A stretch of DNA of 64,000 nucleotides from Campylobacter sputorum (GTDB taxonomy: Bacteria; Campylobacterota; Campylobacteria; Campylobacterales; Campylobacteraceae). The stretch lies in contig NZ_CP019685.1 in assembly GCF_002220775.1 (NCBI RefSeq), positions 806,001-870,000 on the forward strand, in the 5' to 3' direction. Positions 1 through 8,572 of the stretch are shown piece by piece; the first letter of the stretch is position 1; every line of letters starts with the position of its first letter. The notes beneath the pieces are model-generated. The model saw only the letters and a program-made list of their open reading frames with translations, did not search any database and had not been told where the DNA came from. Made by a program: the position numbers and the translations under genes.

Positions 1-815
1 GTTTTGTTTTTTTCATCTATAGTAAAATCCCCAGTTGCTTTTTCCTCTGGAGTTTTGGGTGCTTCACCTCTTATCATTTGTTTTGCAACTTCATTTGCTC
101 TTATATATCCATCTAAAGTTCTGTTTGTTGGACCAGATATTATCAGCGGTGTTCTTGCTTCATCTATCAAGATACTATCAACTTCATCGACTATTACAAA
201 ATTATGCTCTCTTTGGACTTTTTGATCTGCTGAAAATTTCATATTATCACGGAGATAATCAAAACCAAACTCATTATTTGTTCCGTAAGTTATATCAGCG
301 CCATACGCTTCTTGTCTACTTTTGTCATCATGAATACCATTTAACACAACGCCAACACTAAGCCCTAAAAAGTTATACAAAACACCCATTTGCTGTGCGT
401 CTCTTTTGGCAAGATAATCATTTACAGTAACAACATGAACACCCTTGCCGTTCATTGCGTTTAAAACAACAGGAAGTGTAGCGACCAAAGTTTTACCCTC
501 GCCTGTTTTCATCTCAGCAATCTTTCCATCATTTAAAACCATGCCGCCGATTAGTTGAACATCAAAATGTCTCATATTTAAAACTCTTTTTGATGATTCT
601 CTAACTATAGCAAAAACATCATTTAAAACTTCATTTTGAGTTTTTTTACCATTTATTATATCTTCTCTTAAAGCATTAAAAGTTGATTTTAGCTCATCAT
701 CGCTATAATTTTGATATTTTGATTCTAAAGCATTAATGGTTTTTATCTTTGAAAAATATTTTTTTACTTCTCTATCATTTTTTGTTCCAAAAACTTTTCT
801 AATTGCTGAAATCAT
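1..815 (-). CDS. secA: SecA preprotein translocase ATPase (N-terminal part)
   Basis: The motor ATPase of the Sec pathway drives unfolded preproteins through SecYEG at the inner membrane. The minus strand is open from an ATG at 813-815 to the window edge, giving about 271 N-terminal residues; the rest lies outside. Visible marks are the Walker A motif GEGKT at residues 105-109, the [10 protein letters not shown] segment just after it, and the DEAD-type box DEVD at 210-213 followed by the ARTPLIISG segment. These match SecA nucleotide-binding domain 1 at the expected positions. lolA is divergent on the other side of a roughly 110 bp gap, an arrangement I recall from Campylobacter. The gene is truncated only by the window boundary. 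Confidence 0.97.
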   Translation of the reverse strand, partial: MISAIRKVFGTKNDREVKKYFSKIKTINALESKYQNYSDDELKSTFNALREDIINGKKTQNEVLNDVFAIVRESSKRVLNMRHFDVQLIGGMVLNDGKIAEMKTGEGKTLVATLPVVLNAMNGKGVHVVTVNDYLAKRDAQQMGVLYNFLGLSVGVVLNGIHDDKSRQEAYGADITYGTNNEFGFDYLRDNMKFSADQKVQREHNFVIVDEVDSILIDEARTPLIISGPTNRTLDGYIRANEVAKQMIRGEAPKTPEEKATGDFTIDEKNK

Positions 816-924
816 TATATAAACACCTTTTTTTAAATTTAAGCTAATATTTTATCATAGTTTATTTTATTTATTGTTTAATTTTTAGTGATAGTATTTG
901 TTACAAATTTAAAAGGCATCTACA

Positions 925-1437
925 ATGAAAAAAATATCTATCTTATTTACACTTTGTGTTATGGTTTTTGCAAATGATCTTGATTTTATGAGCTTAAAAA
1001 GCGACTTTATACAAACAGTAACAAGTGGTAAAACAAAGATTATTTATAAAGGAAGCCTTAGTGCAATAGATGATAATAAAGCTGTTTGGAACTACATAGA
1101 ACCAACAAATAAAACTATATATTTTGGTTATGATAAAGTCATGATTGTTGAACCTGATTTAGAGCAAGTTATAGTTTCAAGCTTAAAAGATAGTCCAAAT
1201 TTAACCAAAATTTTAAAAAGTGCAAAAAAAGTATCAGCAGACGAATATCAAGCGCTCCACGATGGAATAACATATAAAGTTAAATTTCAAAACTCGCTTC
1301 CAAGCGTTATAACATATAAAGATAAATTAGATAATTTTGTAGAAATAAAGCTAAGCAATACACAAAAAGATATTTCTATAGATAGGAATGATTTTATTCC
1401 AAATATTCCAGATAACTACGATATAGTTAAAAATTAA
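925..1437 (+). CDS. lolA: LolA, periplasmic lipoprotein carrier
   Basis: LolA takes outer-membrane lipoproteins from the LolCDE complex and carries them across the periplasm. The 170-residue product starts with a cleavable signal peptide (KKISILFTLCVMVFA), then FIQTVTSGKTKIIYKGSL, typical of LolA's first strands. The segment NKTIYFGYDKVMIVEPDLEQ matches the middle of the fold. Length is slightly below the enterobacterial protein, as usual for this group. It is divergent from secA and its stop codon overlaps the end of the convergent downstream gene by 4 nt. Similarity is low outside the family core, but the secA neighbour supports the call. Confidence 0.88.
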   Translation: MKKISILFTLCVMVFANDLDFMSLKSDFIQTVTSGKTKIIYKGSLSAIDDNKAVWNYIEPTNKTIYFGYDKVMIVEPDLEQVIVSSLKDSPNLTKILKSAKKVSADEYQALHDGITYKVKFQNSLPSVITYKDKLDNFVEIKLSNTQKDISIDRNDFIPNIPDNYDIVKN

Positions 1438-1991
1438 TTTTCTCCAAAATCCTTACCGAAATTTGGATCTTTAGTGATGTCATATTCTTTTAAATTTGGG
1501 CTTTCTACGCTACTACCGCCATTATAAAATTCGCTTTGATTTGGTTTTTGTTCTAAATTTTGTATAGTTTGAGGTGGATTATATGGTTGTTTCTTTTCCA
1601 TAGTTTTGCAAATATCAGTTGATCTAATAGCAGCTATTATTTCATCCATACTTGGCTCGCTTATGGTTTTTAATTCTATGATATACATAGCTTCTAAATC
1701 AACATTGTATCTCTTTCTAGCATATTCTAAAACCATATTTTTAAAGTTTTCTTTACCTTTAGAAGTCATTATATCTTCTACAAAATAGCTACTTATGATA
1801 ACATTTATACTATCTAAAATTTTACCTTTATTTTCCATCAGATCTCTTCCTATAAGTTCAACACTCAAAGAAACTTTTCTAATGTTGTTTTTTTCAGCTT
1901 TTGAGTATAAATTTGTTTCAAAATTTTCTATATTTATCCCCTCGCTAAAACTAAAAGACAAAAAAAATAAAAGTAAAAATAAAACTTTCAT
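1434..1991 (-). CDS. Secreted protein with a FliL-like region
   Basis: This 185-residue protein has a clear signal peptide (KVLFLLLFFLSFSFS) and should be periplasmic. Residues about 38-105 (KVSLSVELIG, a helix ending in SYFVEDIMTSKGKE, then a YIIEL strand) resemble the C-terminal periplasmic domain of the flagellar stator-associated protein FliL. The FliL transmembrane helix is replaced by a signal peptide, and a Pro/Asn/Gln-rich tail of about 55 residues follows. It lies 8 nt downstream of the helicase gene, so the two are probably cotranscribed. No flagellar gene is adjacent. The FliL link is an inference from pattern; a safe minimum call is a conserved periplasmic protein. Confidence 0.6.
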   Translation of the reverse strand: MKVLFLLLFFLSFSFSEGINIENFETNLYSKAEKNNIRKVSLSVELIGRDLMENKGKILDSINVIISSYFVEDIMTSKGKENFKNMVLEYARKRYNVDLEAMYIIELKTISEPSMDEIIAAIRSTDICKTMEKKQPYNPPQTIQNLEQKPNQSEFYNGGSSVESPNLKEYDITKDPNFGKDFGEN

Positions 1992-1999
1992 AATAACTC

Positions 2000-3301
2000 C
2001 TATAAATTTATAAAGCTATTTTTTGCATAAAAATTAGCAACTTCTAAATTTATTGTAGCATTTTTTTTAATATAATTTTCAAAGTTTTCATTTCTATTGA
2101 AAATTATTTTTAAATTTTTTGGATTACTAGATCGAGAAAGTGCCACATAAAGCTGTCCTGAGACAAAAATTTTATCTAGATTACAAGTAAGATTATTTAT
2201 ACTCATTCCTTGCGATTTATGTATAGTAATAGCATAAGCTAATTTGAAAGGAAACTGAAAATAACTAGCTCTTACATTTTCTTTCATTTCACTACCATCA
2301 AAAGCATATTCGCTTAAATCATATTTTTGTCTAATGATATCTACCGTATTTCCATTTTCCATCAAAACTTTAACAAAATCTATCGTGTCGTAATTTTTAA
2401 TGATATCTACTATCTCGCCTCTTTGGCCATTAAAAAACTCGCCCCATTTATTTGTAGTAAATATGATTTTTGCACCTATTTTTATCTTTAGCTCATCTGT
2501 TATATTTAGATTATTTATCCACTTTTGTAATATATTTTCATTTAAATTTTCATCGTAAATTTCAAAATAACCATTAGAAATTTCAAGTGGAGAATCAATG
2601 CTTTGGAGTTTTATCATATTTAGTTTATCAACTTCAGAATTAGTCCCAAAAAGCACACTTGAATCATTGTAATCTATATTATTTCTTAAAAATGATTTAA
2701 GATAATTTATCTCATTAACCCCAACATTTCCAACTCTTAGTTTTGAAAGAAAATCATAAAATATTTTATCATCTGTTCTTTTTGAGCCATAAAGTTCAAT
2801 ATTTACTAAATTTAAATCATTCCAAGCATTGGACGAAAAAGCATAAGTTAAATCAAAAAGAGTATTTGTAGACTCTTTTTTAACTGGCGGAAGTTGGTAA
2901 AAATCTCCAACTAATATAAATTTACCATTAAATTCGCTATTTGTAATGCGATAATAAATAAGTTCCATAATATCGGCTGAAACCATAGAAATTTCATCTA
3001 TAACTATAAGATCACAACTCTTTAAAATTTCATTTAATTCTTTTAATTTCTGTTTATTTTTCTTATCATAAATTTTTAACTCATCATAATTTGAACAAAT
3101 TCCTATCTTAAAAAAACTATGAAGCGTAACTCCACCTATGCCAACTGCACTTATACCAGTACTTCCAAGCACTATAACTTTTTTTGAGTTTTTTTGATAA
3201 TGTTTTATAATTTCTAAAACCAAATAACTCTTTCCAACACCGCCGCCGCCAGTTAAAAATAGATTTGATTTTTTTAAAATTTCTAAAACTTTATCTAACA
3301 A
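2000..3301 (-). CDS. PIF1/RecD-like superfamily 1 helicase
   Basis: A 433-residue ATPase of the PIF1/RecD type. Walker A is GGGGVGKS at residues 18-25; STGISAVGIGG (motif Ia region) follows; the Walker B is DEIS at 102-105; then GDFYQLPPV (motif III) and, near the C-terminus, AITIHKSQGMS with LYVALSRS (motifs V and VI). These helicases unwind 5'-to-3' at structured DNA or RNA-DNA hybrids; the cellular role here is unknown. The start is a TTG at 3299-3301 preceded by GGATAAG, a good ribosome binding site. It is followed at 8 nt by the FliL-like secreted gene. A helicase in this position is known to me from C. jejuni. Confidence 0.9.
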   Translation of the reverse strand: MLDKVLEILKKSNLFLTGGGGVGKSYLVLEIIKHYQKNSKKVIVLGSTGISAVGIGGVTLHSFFKIGICSNYDELKIYDKKNKQKLKELNEILKSCDLIVIDEISMVSADIMELIYYRITNSEFNGKFILVGDFYQLPPVKKESTNTLFDLTYAFSSNAWNDLNLVNIELYGSKRTDDKIFYDFLSKLRVGNVGVNEINYLKSFLRNNIDYNDSSVLFGTNSEVDKLNMIKLQSIDSPLEISNGYFEIYDENLNENILQKWINNLNITDELKIKIGAKIIFTTNKWGEFFNGQRGEIVDIIKNYDTIDFVKVLMENGNTVDIIRQKYDLSEYAFDGSEMKENVRASYFQFPFKLAYAITIHKSQGMSINNLTCNLDKIFVSGQLYVALSRSSNPKNLKIIFNRNENFENYIKKNATINLEVANFYAKNSFINL

Positions 3302-3328
3302 AACTTATCCAAATTTACTAAACTAAAT

Positions 3329-4705
3329 TTATAAACTAGATTTTATATCATCTAAAACTAAACTAAAGATTTTTTGCATTTTTTCTAAAAATTCTTTTGA
3401 GTTTGCCTCAAATCTTGTAACCAAAACAGGAGTTGTGTTTGAAGCTCTTACTAACGCCCAGCCCTCATCAAAATGAACCCTTATACCATCTATTTCTATA
3501 AGTTCTTTTATCTGCGGAAGTTCTTTTATTCCACTTTTTATTTTATCTTTTAAAATTTCTATGATTTTAAATTTATTTTCTTCACTTGTTTTTACTTTTA
3601 TTTCGTCCGTACTATAAAGTCTTGGTAGTTTATCAAGCTCTTTATCAAGATCATAGCCTAGATATAAAAGCTCTAAAACCCTCATCATAGCATACATCGC
3701 ATCATCAAAACCAAAATATCTCTCTTTGAAAAATATATGCCCGCTAACTTCGGCTGCTAAATCTATGTTTAGCTCTTTCATAGCTTTTTTTATGTTGCTA
3801 TGCCCCGTTTTTCCTATAAAACTTTTGCCTATTTTGTCTATATAATCAAACATAATCTTAGAGCATTTTACTTCTCCTAAAACTCTTGGGTTTTTCATAT
3901 TCAAAGTAAAAAGACAGGCAAGCTCATCGCCTTTGATATCTCTTTTTGGAGTTAAAATAGCAACCCTATCTGCATCTCCATCAAAAGCTATACCTAAATT
4001 TAAGTTATTTTCTGACATATATTTTTTTACATCTTTTAAATTTTCTTGTATAGTTGGATCTGGATGATGGTTAGGGAAGTTTCCATCTGGTTTTTCATAA
4101 AGAATAGTTGAGTTTAAATTTAATCTTTTACAAATTTCACCAAGAGTTATACCAGCAGTTCCATTTGCACAATCAGCCACGAAAGGAATTTTAAAGTCTT
4201 TTAAATGAGCGAATTCTTTTACAAAGAAATTTATATATTCACTTAAAATATCATATTTTTCTATGTTTGAATCTATTTTTATGTCTTTATCTAAATTTTG
4301 ATTTAAAGCCTCAATTATCAAACTTTTAAGATATTGCAGATCTTTGCCAAAATAACTATCTTTAAAAATAGTAATCTTAAATCCATTGTATTCTTTTGGA
4401 TTATGAGATCCAGTTATCATGATATTTGCATCAAATTTTTCACTAAAAACACTAAAATAACCAACAGGAGTTGGAGCCATTCCTATATCAAAAATTTTTA
4501 TATCATTTTTTTTAAGCCCACTAACAATCCAAGAAAAAAGGTCATTTCTGCTAAGTCTTGCATCATATCCTATACTTAGTGTTTTTACACCTTTTTCTTG
4601 CATGATTTTACCGAGTTTTAACCCTATCAACTTAACACAACTCTCATTTAAATCATCGCCAAAGATACCTCTTATATCGTATTCTCTAAAAATTTGATCT
4701 ATCAT
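3329..4705 (-). CDS. manB: Phosphomannomutase/phosphoglucomutase
   Basis: Alpha-D-phosphohexomutase that moves phosphate between C6 and C1 of mannose or glucose phosphate and so supplies sugar nucleotides for surface glycans. The phosphoserine loop TGSHNP lies at residues 98-103 (Ser100), the Mg-binding loop DGDADR at 242-247, the sugar-selecting EVSGH near 312, and the phosphate-binding RASNTTP near the C-terminus. I chose the ATG at 4703-4705 because AAAGGTAAG sits just upstream and the product then begins MIDQIFREYDIRG, the usual family start; an in-frame ATG 33 nt upstream has no such site. Whether it prefers mannose or glucose cannot be read from sequence. About 80 bp separate it from the divergent hsp20 operator. 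Confidence 0.93.
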   Translation of the reverse strand: MIDQIFREYDIRGIFGDDLNESCVKLIGLKLGKIMQEKGVKTLSIGYDARLSRNDLFSWIVSGLKKNDIKIFDIGMAPTPVGYFSVFSEKFDANIMITGSHNPKEYNGFKITIFKDSYFGKDLQYLKSLIIEALNQNLDKDIKIDSNIEKYDILSEYINFFVKEFAHLKDFKIPFVADCANGTAGITLGEICKRLNLNSTILYEKPDGNFPNHHPDPTIQENLKDVKKYMSENNLNLGIAFDGDADRVAILTPKRDIKGDELACLFTLNMKNPRVLGEVKCSKIMFDYIDKIGKSFIGKTGHSNIKKAMKELNIDLAAEVSGHIFFKERYFGFDDAMYAMMRVLELLYLGYDLDKELDKLPRLYSTDEIKVKTSEENKFKIIEILKDKIKSGIKELPQIKELIEIDGIRVHFDEGWALVRASNTTPVLVTRFEANSKEFLEKMQKIFSLVLDDIKSSL

Positions 4706-4787
4706 AATCTTACCTTTTATAAAATGATTTATAATCATATTTAAATTTTGATAAATAATTGATAAAAAGGATAATTTATACTATTTT

Positions 4788-4814
4788 TTAGCACTTATAT
4801 ATTTAAAGTGCTAA
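4788..4814. promoter_or_regulatory. CIRCE-type operator for HrcA, upstream of hsp20
   Basis: A perfect inverted repeat TTAGCACTT-N9-AAGTGCTAA. It matches the HrcA operator consensus TTAGCACTC-N9-GAGTGCTAA except for one symmetric change at the inner end of each arm. The symmetry extends outward through flanking T and A runs. It lies upstream of the -35 box, unlike the groES copy, which lies after the -10. Confidence 0.9.
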
Positions 4815-4821
4815 AAAATAC

Positions 4822-4850
4822 TTGACAAATATAAAAATATTTAGTATAAT
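4822..4850 (+). promoter_or_regulatory. Sigma70 promoter of hsp20
   Basis: A consensus TTGACA at 4822-4827 and TATAAT at 4845-4850 with 17 bp spacing. It is about 42 bp upstream of the hsp20 start, which has AAGGAG as ribosome binding site. A full -35 hexamer is rare in Campylobacter, whose promoters usually lack one, so this is a strong promoter likely held down by HrcA. Confidence 0.9.
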
Positions 4851-4891
4851 ACGCTCAACTTAATTAAATAAATAAAATAAAGGAGAATAAA

Positions 4892-5302
4892 ATGAAAGTT
4901 ACAAATTACAACCCATTGTTTAGTTTAAATCCGTTTGAAGATGGATTTTTTTCTATTGTAAATAGAAGTGAAAACTTCAAACCTATGGTAAATTTAAGAG
5001 AAGATGAAAAAGGTTATAACATAGAAGTTGATCTTCCTGGAATTAAAAAAGAAGATGTAAATATAGAATTAAATGATGGTATTTTGAAAATATCTGGAGA
5101 AAGAAAATTTAATAAAAGCGAACAAAAAGATGAAAAATATCACAAAACAGAAAGTTTTTTTGGTAAATTTGAAAGAAGTTTTAGTATATCAAAAGATATA
5201 GATACCGCTAACATACAAGCAAAACAAGAAGATGGAGTGCTAGATATTTTCTTGCCAAAAGCTGAAATTATATCTCAAAGTAAAAAAATAGAAATTAAAT
5301 AA
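4892..5302 (+). CDS. Small heat shock protein, Hsp20/IbpA family
   Basis: An ATP-independent holdase that binds unfolding proteins in the cytoplasm until DnaK or GroEL refold them. The 136-residue product has the alpha-crystallin domain at about residues 33-125: PMVNLREDEKGYNIEVDLPG opens it, and the conserved end is DGVLDIFLPKAE, with A-G-V-L replaced by D-G-V-L. The short hydrophobic N-terminus (FSLNPFEDGFFSIV) fits the class. The gene is single, with its own HrcA-type operator, strong sigma70 promoter and bidirectional terminator, so it should be induced by heat together with groESL. Confidence 0.94.
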   Translation: MKVTNYNPLFSLNPFEDGFFSIVNRSENFKPMVNLREDEKGYNIEVDLPGIKKEDVNIELNDGILKISGERKFNKSEQKDEKYHKTESFFGKFERSFSISKDIDTANIQAKQEDGVLDIFLPKAEIISQSKKIEIK

Positions 5303-5305
5303 ACT

Positions 5306-5336
5306 AAAAGCTATCTCTTTTTGAGAGATAGCTTTT
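5306..5336. terminator. Bidirectional terminator between hsp20 and thioesterase gene
   Basis: A perfect 13 bp stem with a 5 nt loop: the left arm begins AAAAGCTATCTCT and the right arm ends in GCTTTT. A and T tails on both sides let it serve both convergent genes. The right arm overlaps the stop codon of the minus-strand gene. Confidence 0.9.
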
Positions 5337-5739
5337 AAAATCCGTGAAGTCTTTTTAAATCACTATCTATAGGTTTTTTTTCACCAGCTTTATTTACACT
5401 TACATATACAACTTCTGCTGTAGTTACTGGAACGCAAATTGTTGTATTTTCTTTAGTTAATCTTTGAACAACTACTTTTACAACTGTTGTAATTGATGTT
5501 CTACCAACACTAACTACTTTTGCATAGCAACTTACTATATCGCCTATATAAACAGGCTCGTTAAAAACAGCTTCTTTCATAGAAATAGTAACAACTCTTT
5601 CAGGTGCTAGTTCTCTTGCAGCTATAGCTCCAGCTAAATCTATCTGGGACATAATCCATCCACCAAATATATTTCCAGATGGATTAGTATCGCTTGGCAT
5701 TGCAACTATTTTTATTTTTGGTTCTCCCATATCTTTCAT
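5335..5739 (-). CDS. Acyl-CoA thioesterase, YciA-type hotdog protein
   Basis: A 134-residue single-hotdog acyl-CoA thioesterase that hydrolyses acyl-CoA to free acid and CoA. The conserved start is IKIVAMPSDTNPSGNIFGGWIMSQIDLAGAIAA split across the first strand and the central helix: N-x-x-G-x-x-F/I-GGW and the acidic residue D-L-A-G are typical catalytic-face residues of the YciA/BACH group. VTISMKEAVFNEPVYIGD matches the second half. Start choice is supported by AAGGAT upstream of the ATG. It stands alone between two terminator/intergenic regions. Substrate length is not readable. Confidence 0.92.
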   Translation of the reverse strand: MKDMGEPKIKIVAMPSDTNPSGNIFGGWIMSQIDLAGAIAARELAPERVVTISMKEAVFNEPVYIGDIVSCYAKVVSVGRTSITTVVKVVVQRLTKENTTICVPVTTAEVVYVSVNKAGEKKPIDSDLKRLHGF

Positions 5740-5874
5740 TTTTATATCCTTAATTTAAAAATTTCATGAAAATATACTATTAAAAATTTAATATTTTATT
5801 AAAATAATTTATAGTTTAAAACTATTTTTTATTTTTTTAGATAAACTTACTTATAAATTTAAATAAGGTTTTAT

Positions 5875-6318
5875 ATGAAAAAAGCACTTTTATGTATAGG
5901 AAATGAGTTAAGAGGAGATGACGGCATAGCGTTGTATTTAGGAAAATTAGTAGAAAAAGAACTAAAAGATTGGAAAGTGTTTTATGGCGAAGATGTGCCA
6001 GAAAATGAGTTTGAAGCTATTAGAAATTTTGCTCCAGATATTTTAGTGGTAGCTGACGCTATAAGTGGTTTTAAAGAAGGAGTAAGCGAATTTTTAGATA
6101 TTAGCGATGAAAAAACATATATGTATTCTACACACAACCTACCTACTCCAGTTTTACTGAGCTATCTTAGAACAATATGCTTAAAAACTATATTTTTAGG
6201 TATTTCAGTCCTTCTTGAAAATGTTTTAGACTTTAAAGAAGGACTTAGTAAAAATGCCTTGCACTCAGCAAATTTGGCTCTAGATAAAATTAAATTATTA
6301 GATAAAGAACTAAAATAG
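5875..6318 (+). CDS. Hydrogenase maturation protease family protein
   Basis: A 147-residue member of the HycI/HyaD endopeptidase family, which removes the C-terminal extension of a [NiFe]-hydrogenase large subunit after nickel insertion. The N-terminal motif GNELRGDDGIA holds the nickel-sensing acidic residue, VVADAISG carries the second conserved Asp, and STHNLPTPVLL supplies the metal-binding His. No hydrogenase structural or hyp gene is in the window, so it acts on a protein encoded elsewhere. The last 9 nt overlap the end of the convergent AsmA-like gene. It most resembles the HycI branch; which hydrogenase it serves is unknown. Confidence 0.85.
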   Translation: MKKALLCIGNELRGDDGIALYLGKLVEKELKDWKVFYGEDVPENEFEAIRNFAPDILVVADAISGFKEGVSEFLDISDEKTYMYSTHNLPTPVLLSYLRTICLKTIFLGISVLLENVLDFKEGLSKNALHSANLALDKIKLLDKELK

Positions 6319-8406
6319 CCCTTTTAAAATCCCTTTAATCGCATCTTTTGCCACATCTTTTGATGAGGCATTTTGATCTAAATTTGTAGTATTATTAGTA
6401 TCTACACTATTTGTACCAAAAAGTTTATCTAAACCCTTGTCAATTTTTCTTGAGAATTTTGATTTCAAATACTCTGAACTTACATTATATTTAGGTTCTT
6501 TTGTAGTTCCTGTTATATCTATAGATATATCTGTTTTTTCTATATTTCCCCTTACTGGTATATAAATTTTAGATGTAATTAAATTTATATTTCCATCATC
6601 TACATTAAATGAACCTTTACTTTTTTTACCGCTTTTTCCACTATTTCCAATCCATGCATCAAAATTTACAATATTGCTTTTTATAGTTCCGTTTACATCA
6701 GTCTTATCAAAAACAGCTGCTTCAAAACTCCCTTGACTTACAGCTTTTAGTATATTGACAAACTCATTACTAGCTATCGCACCATCATTTATATCTAAAG
6801 AAAAGCTTCCATAAACTTTGTTTAAATCATAGTTAAAACTAGCATTTCCAATGCCATCATATATATGTTTATATCCTAGCATATCTGTTAGTTTTTTCAT
6901 ATCAAAATTTTTAAAATTTGAAGTTAGTATCAAGGCGCCAAAACCAGTTTTGTTAAAATTGTCATTTTTTATATCTATTTTTAAATTTCCATTAAGAAAA
7001 TTTGAAGTTAATGATGTTAAAAATTTTCCATTTTGTATAGTTGTACTTCCATTTGCAACAAAATTTCCTTTTAATTTTGTATTTGTTAAAAATGATAATT
7101 CATTTAAATCAGAAATATTTAAAGTATAATCTGAGCTAACTTCACCATTTTTCATAGTTGCATTTTTTATATCAAATTTTGCAATTTTACTATCTAAATT
7201 TGCTTTTGCTTTTATCGTATCATTTTTTTTATCAAAATTCATATCAAAATTATATGTTAGATTGTTTGGAAAATTTTTACCAGTTATGCTATCTAGTTGT
7301 GTTTTATTTAAAAGAGCTTCTTTTATATTTGCAGCTCCGCTTACATCATTAAAGCTCATATTTGAACTTATATCTGCATTTATTTTTCCGCTAGATAAAT
7401 TTGGTTGATTTAGCATTTTTAAAACTTTTGACAAACTAACATCTTTAAGTTTGATTTGTAAATTTTCGTCTTTTACATTTGCTTTTATATCTCCCTCTAA
7501 ACCTAAAACTTTTGCATTAAAAAGTGATAATTTCTTATCTTCTATACTAATAGCACCAAGTATGTCTAAATTTCCAATCAATTTTTGTTTAGTAAATGGC
7601 TCAAGTTTAGAAAGATCATTTAATTTTATATCAAAATCACTATCTATATGTTTTGTTTTTAAATTTATAGTTGTGTTTTTAGCACTTGCTTCTAAATTTA
7701 AATTTGAGTTTAAATATGTTTTAGAATTTATAGTTTCGCCTTGCATTTTTAACTCACTAATGCCACTTAGAATAGTATTTTGAGGTAAAGATATATTTAA
7801 ATCATTTTTAAAAACTTTTTCGTTTAATCTTATATCTTTTGCATTTATGGTAGCTTTACCTTGTGCGTTTTGAATATCTGCATTTACATCAATGCTGCCA
7901 AAGGCATATAATGGCTGTTTCGCAAGAGGTAAGGCTTTGGCTAAATTTAATCCATTTGCATCTATTTTTAAGGTATATGGCTTCATATCTATGATATTTG
8001 CCATTATTTTTACATCGCTATCTAAAAATTTTCCACTTGCATTTGCATTGAAATTATTTATATTTCCACTTACTTTACCAAATAAATTCATATTTTCTTT
8101 AAGTTCAAGTCCAAAGCTTTTTAAATTTTTTATATCTACTTTATATTCAACATCAAAACTTCTTGAAAATATAGAATAAGGTCCATTTAAATTTAAAAAT
8201 ATCTCTTTATTTATATCGCCTTTTAAATTTAAATTAGAAAAACCAATCCTAAATGTTTCAAATTTTATATCATATCCACTCTTTTCCTTTATCGTTTTCT
8301 CAACATATGGCTTGATTAGATTATTTCCTGTACTAGAAAATAAAAACATAATTAGAAGTATTAAAAAAGCGATAACACTACCTAAAATCAAAAATATTTT
8401 TTTCAT
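6310..8406 (-). CDS. AsmA/TamB-like periplasmic protein
   Basis: A 698-residue protein with one N-terminal transmembrane helix (IFLILGSVIAFLILLIMFLF) and a long periplasmic part. The part after the helix (YVEKTIKEKSGYDIKFETFRI) is the common opening of AsmA-like proteins, and the body is a run of short beta strands rich in Asn, Lys and Asp, with repeated N-A-x-L and D-I-K-N turns, as in the beta-taco folds of AsmA and TamB that bridge the envelope and move lipids. The C-terminus ends DAIKGILKGLF, an amphipathic motif usual in this group. RBS AAGGAT precedes the ATG. It is alone on its strand. The lipid role is inferred from family only. Confidence 0.72.
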   Translation of the reverse strand: MKKIFLILGSVIAFLILLIMFLFSSTGNNLIKPYVEKTIKEKSGYDIKFETFRIGFSNLNLKGDINKEIFLNLNGPYSIFSRSFDVEYKVDIKNLKSFGLELKENMNLFGKVSGNINNFNANASGKFLDSDVKIMANIIDMKPYTLKIDANGLNLAKALPLAKQPLYAFGSIDVNADIQNAQGKATINAKDIRLNEKVFKNDLNISLPQNTILSGISELKMQGETINSKTYLNSNLNLEASAKNTTINLKTKHIDSDFDIKLNDLSKLEPFTKQKLIGNLDILGAISIEDKKLSLFNAKVLGLEGDIKANVKDENLQIKLKDVSLSKVLKMLNQPNLSSGKINADISSNMSFNDVSGAANIKEALLNKTQLDSITGKNFPNNLTYNFDMNFDKKNDTIKAKANLDSKIAKFDIKNATMKNGEVSSDYTLNISDLNELSFLTNTKLKGNFVANGSTTIQNGKFLTSLTSNFLNGNLKIDIKNDNFNKTGFGALILTSNFKNFDMKKLTDMLGYKHIYDGIGNASFNYDLNKVYGSFSLDINDGAIASNEFVNILKAVSQGSFEAAVFDKTDVNGTIKSNIVNFDAWIGNSGKSGKKSKGSFNVDDGNINLITSKIYIPVRGNIEKTDISIDITGTTKEPKYNVSSEYLKSKFSRKIDKGLDKLFGTNSVDTNNTTNLDQNASSKDVAKDAIKGILKGLF

Positions 8407-8459
8407 ATTTATCCTTTAATTTAATATTTTATATCATATAACTTTAGCGTATATGACTA

Positions 8460-8519
8460 AAATTATATGATAATTTTTTGTATAACTATTGACATTTTAT
8501 AAAAATTATCATATAATTT
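8460..8519. repeat. 19 bp perfect inverted repeat spanning the groESL promoter
   Basis: Arms at 8460-8478 and 8501-8519 are exact reverse complements (left arm begins AAATTATATGATAA). The 22 bp between them contains the -35 box and the right arm contains the -10 box. It is separate from the CIRCE just downstream. It might be a second operator or a hairpin in promoter DNA; the half-site TGATAATT recalls Fur-family sites, but that is a guess. Confidence 0.75.
8489..8517 (+). promoter_or_regulatory. Sigma70 promoter of groESL
   Basis: TTGACA at 8489-8494 and TATAAT at 8512-8517 with a 17 bp spacer, the same near-perfect architecture as the hsp20 promoter. The CIRCE begins 2 bp after the -10 box, so HrcA binding would cover the transcription start. 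Confidence 0.9.
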
Positions 8520-8545
8520 CATCACTCAAAGCAAAAGAGTGCTAA
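8519..8545. promoter_or_regulatory. CIRCE operator of groESL
   Basis: Right arm GAGTGCTAA is perfect; the left arm TCATCACTC matches seven of nine consensus bases; the spacer is the usual 9 bp. It sits directly after the -10 box and about 28 bp before the groES start. Confidence 0.88.
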
Positions 8546-8572
8546 TAAATTTATTTTAACAAAGGAAACAAA

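Noticed and set aside
1-361. Plus-strand frames at the window start
   Set aside because: They lie opposite secA, whose minus-strand frame has the expected motifs.
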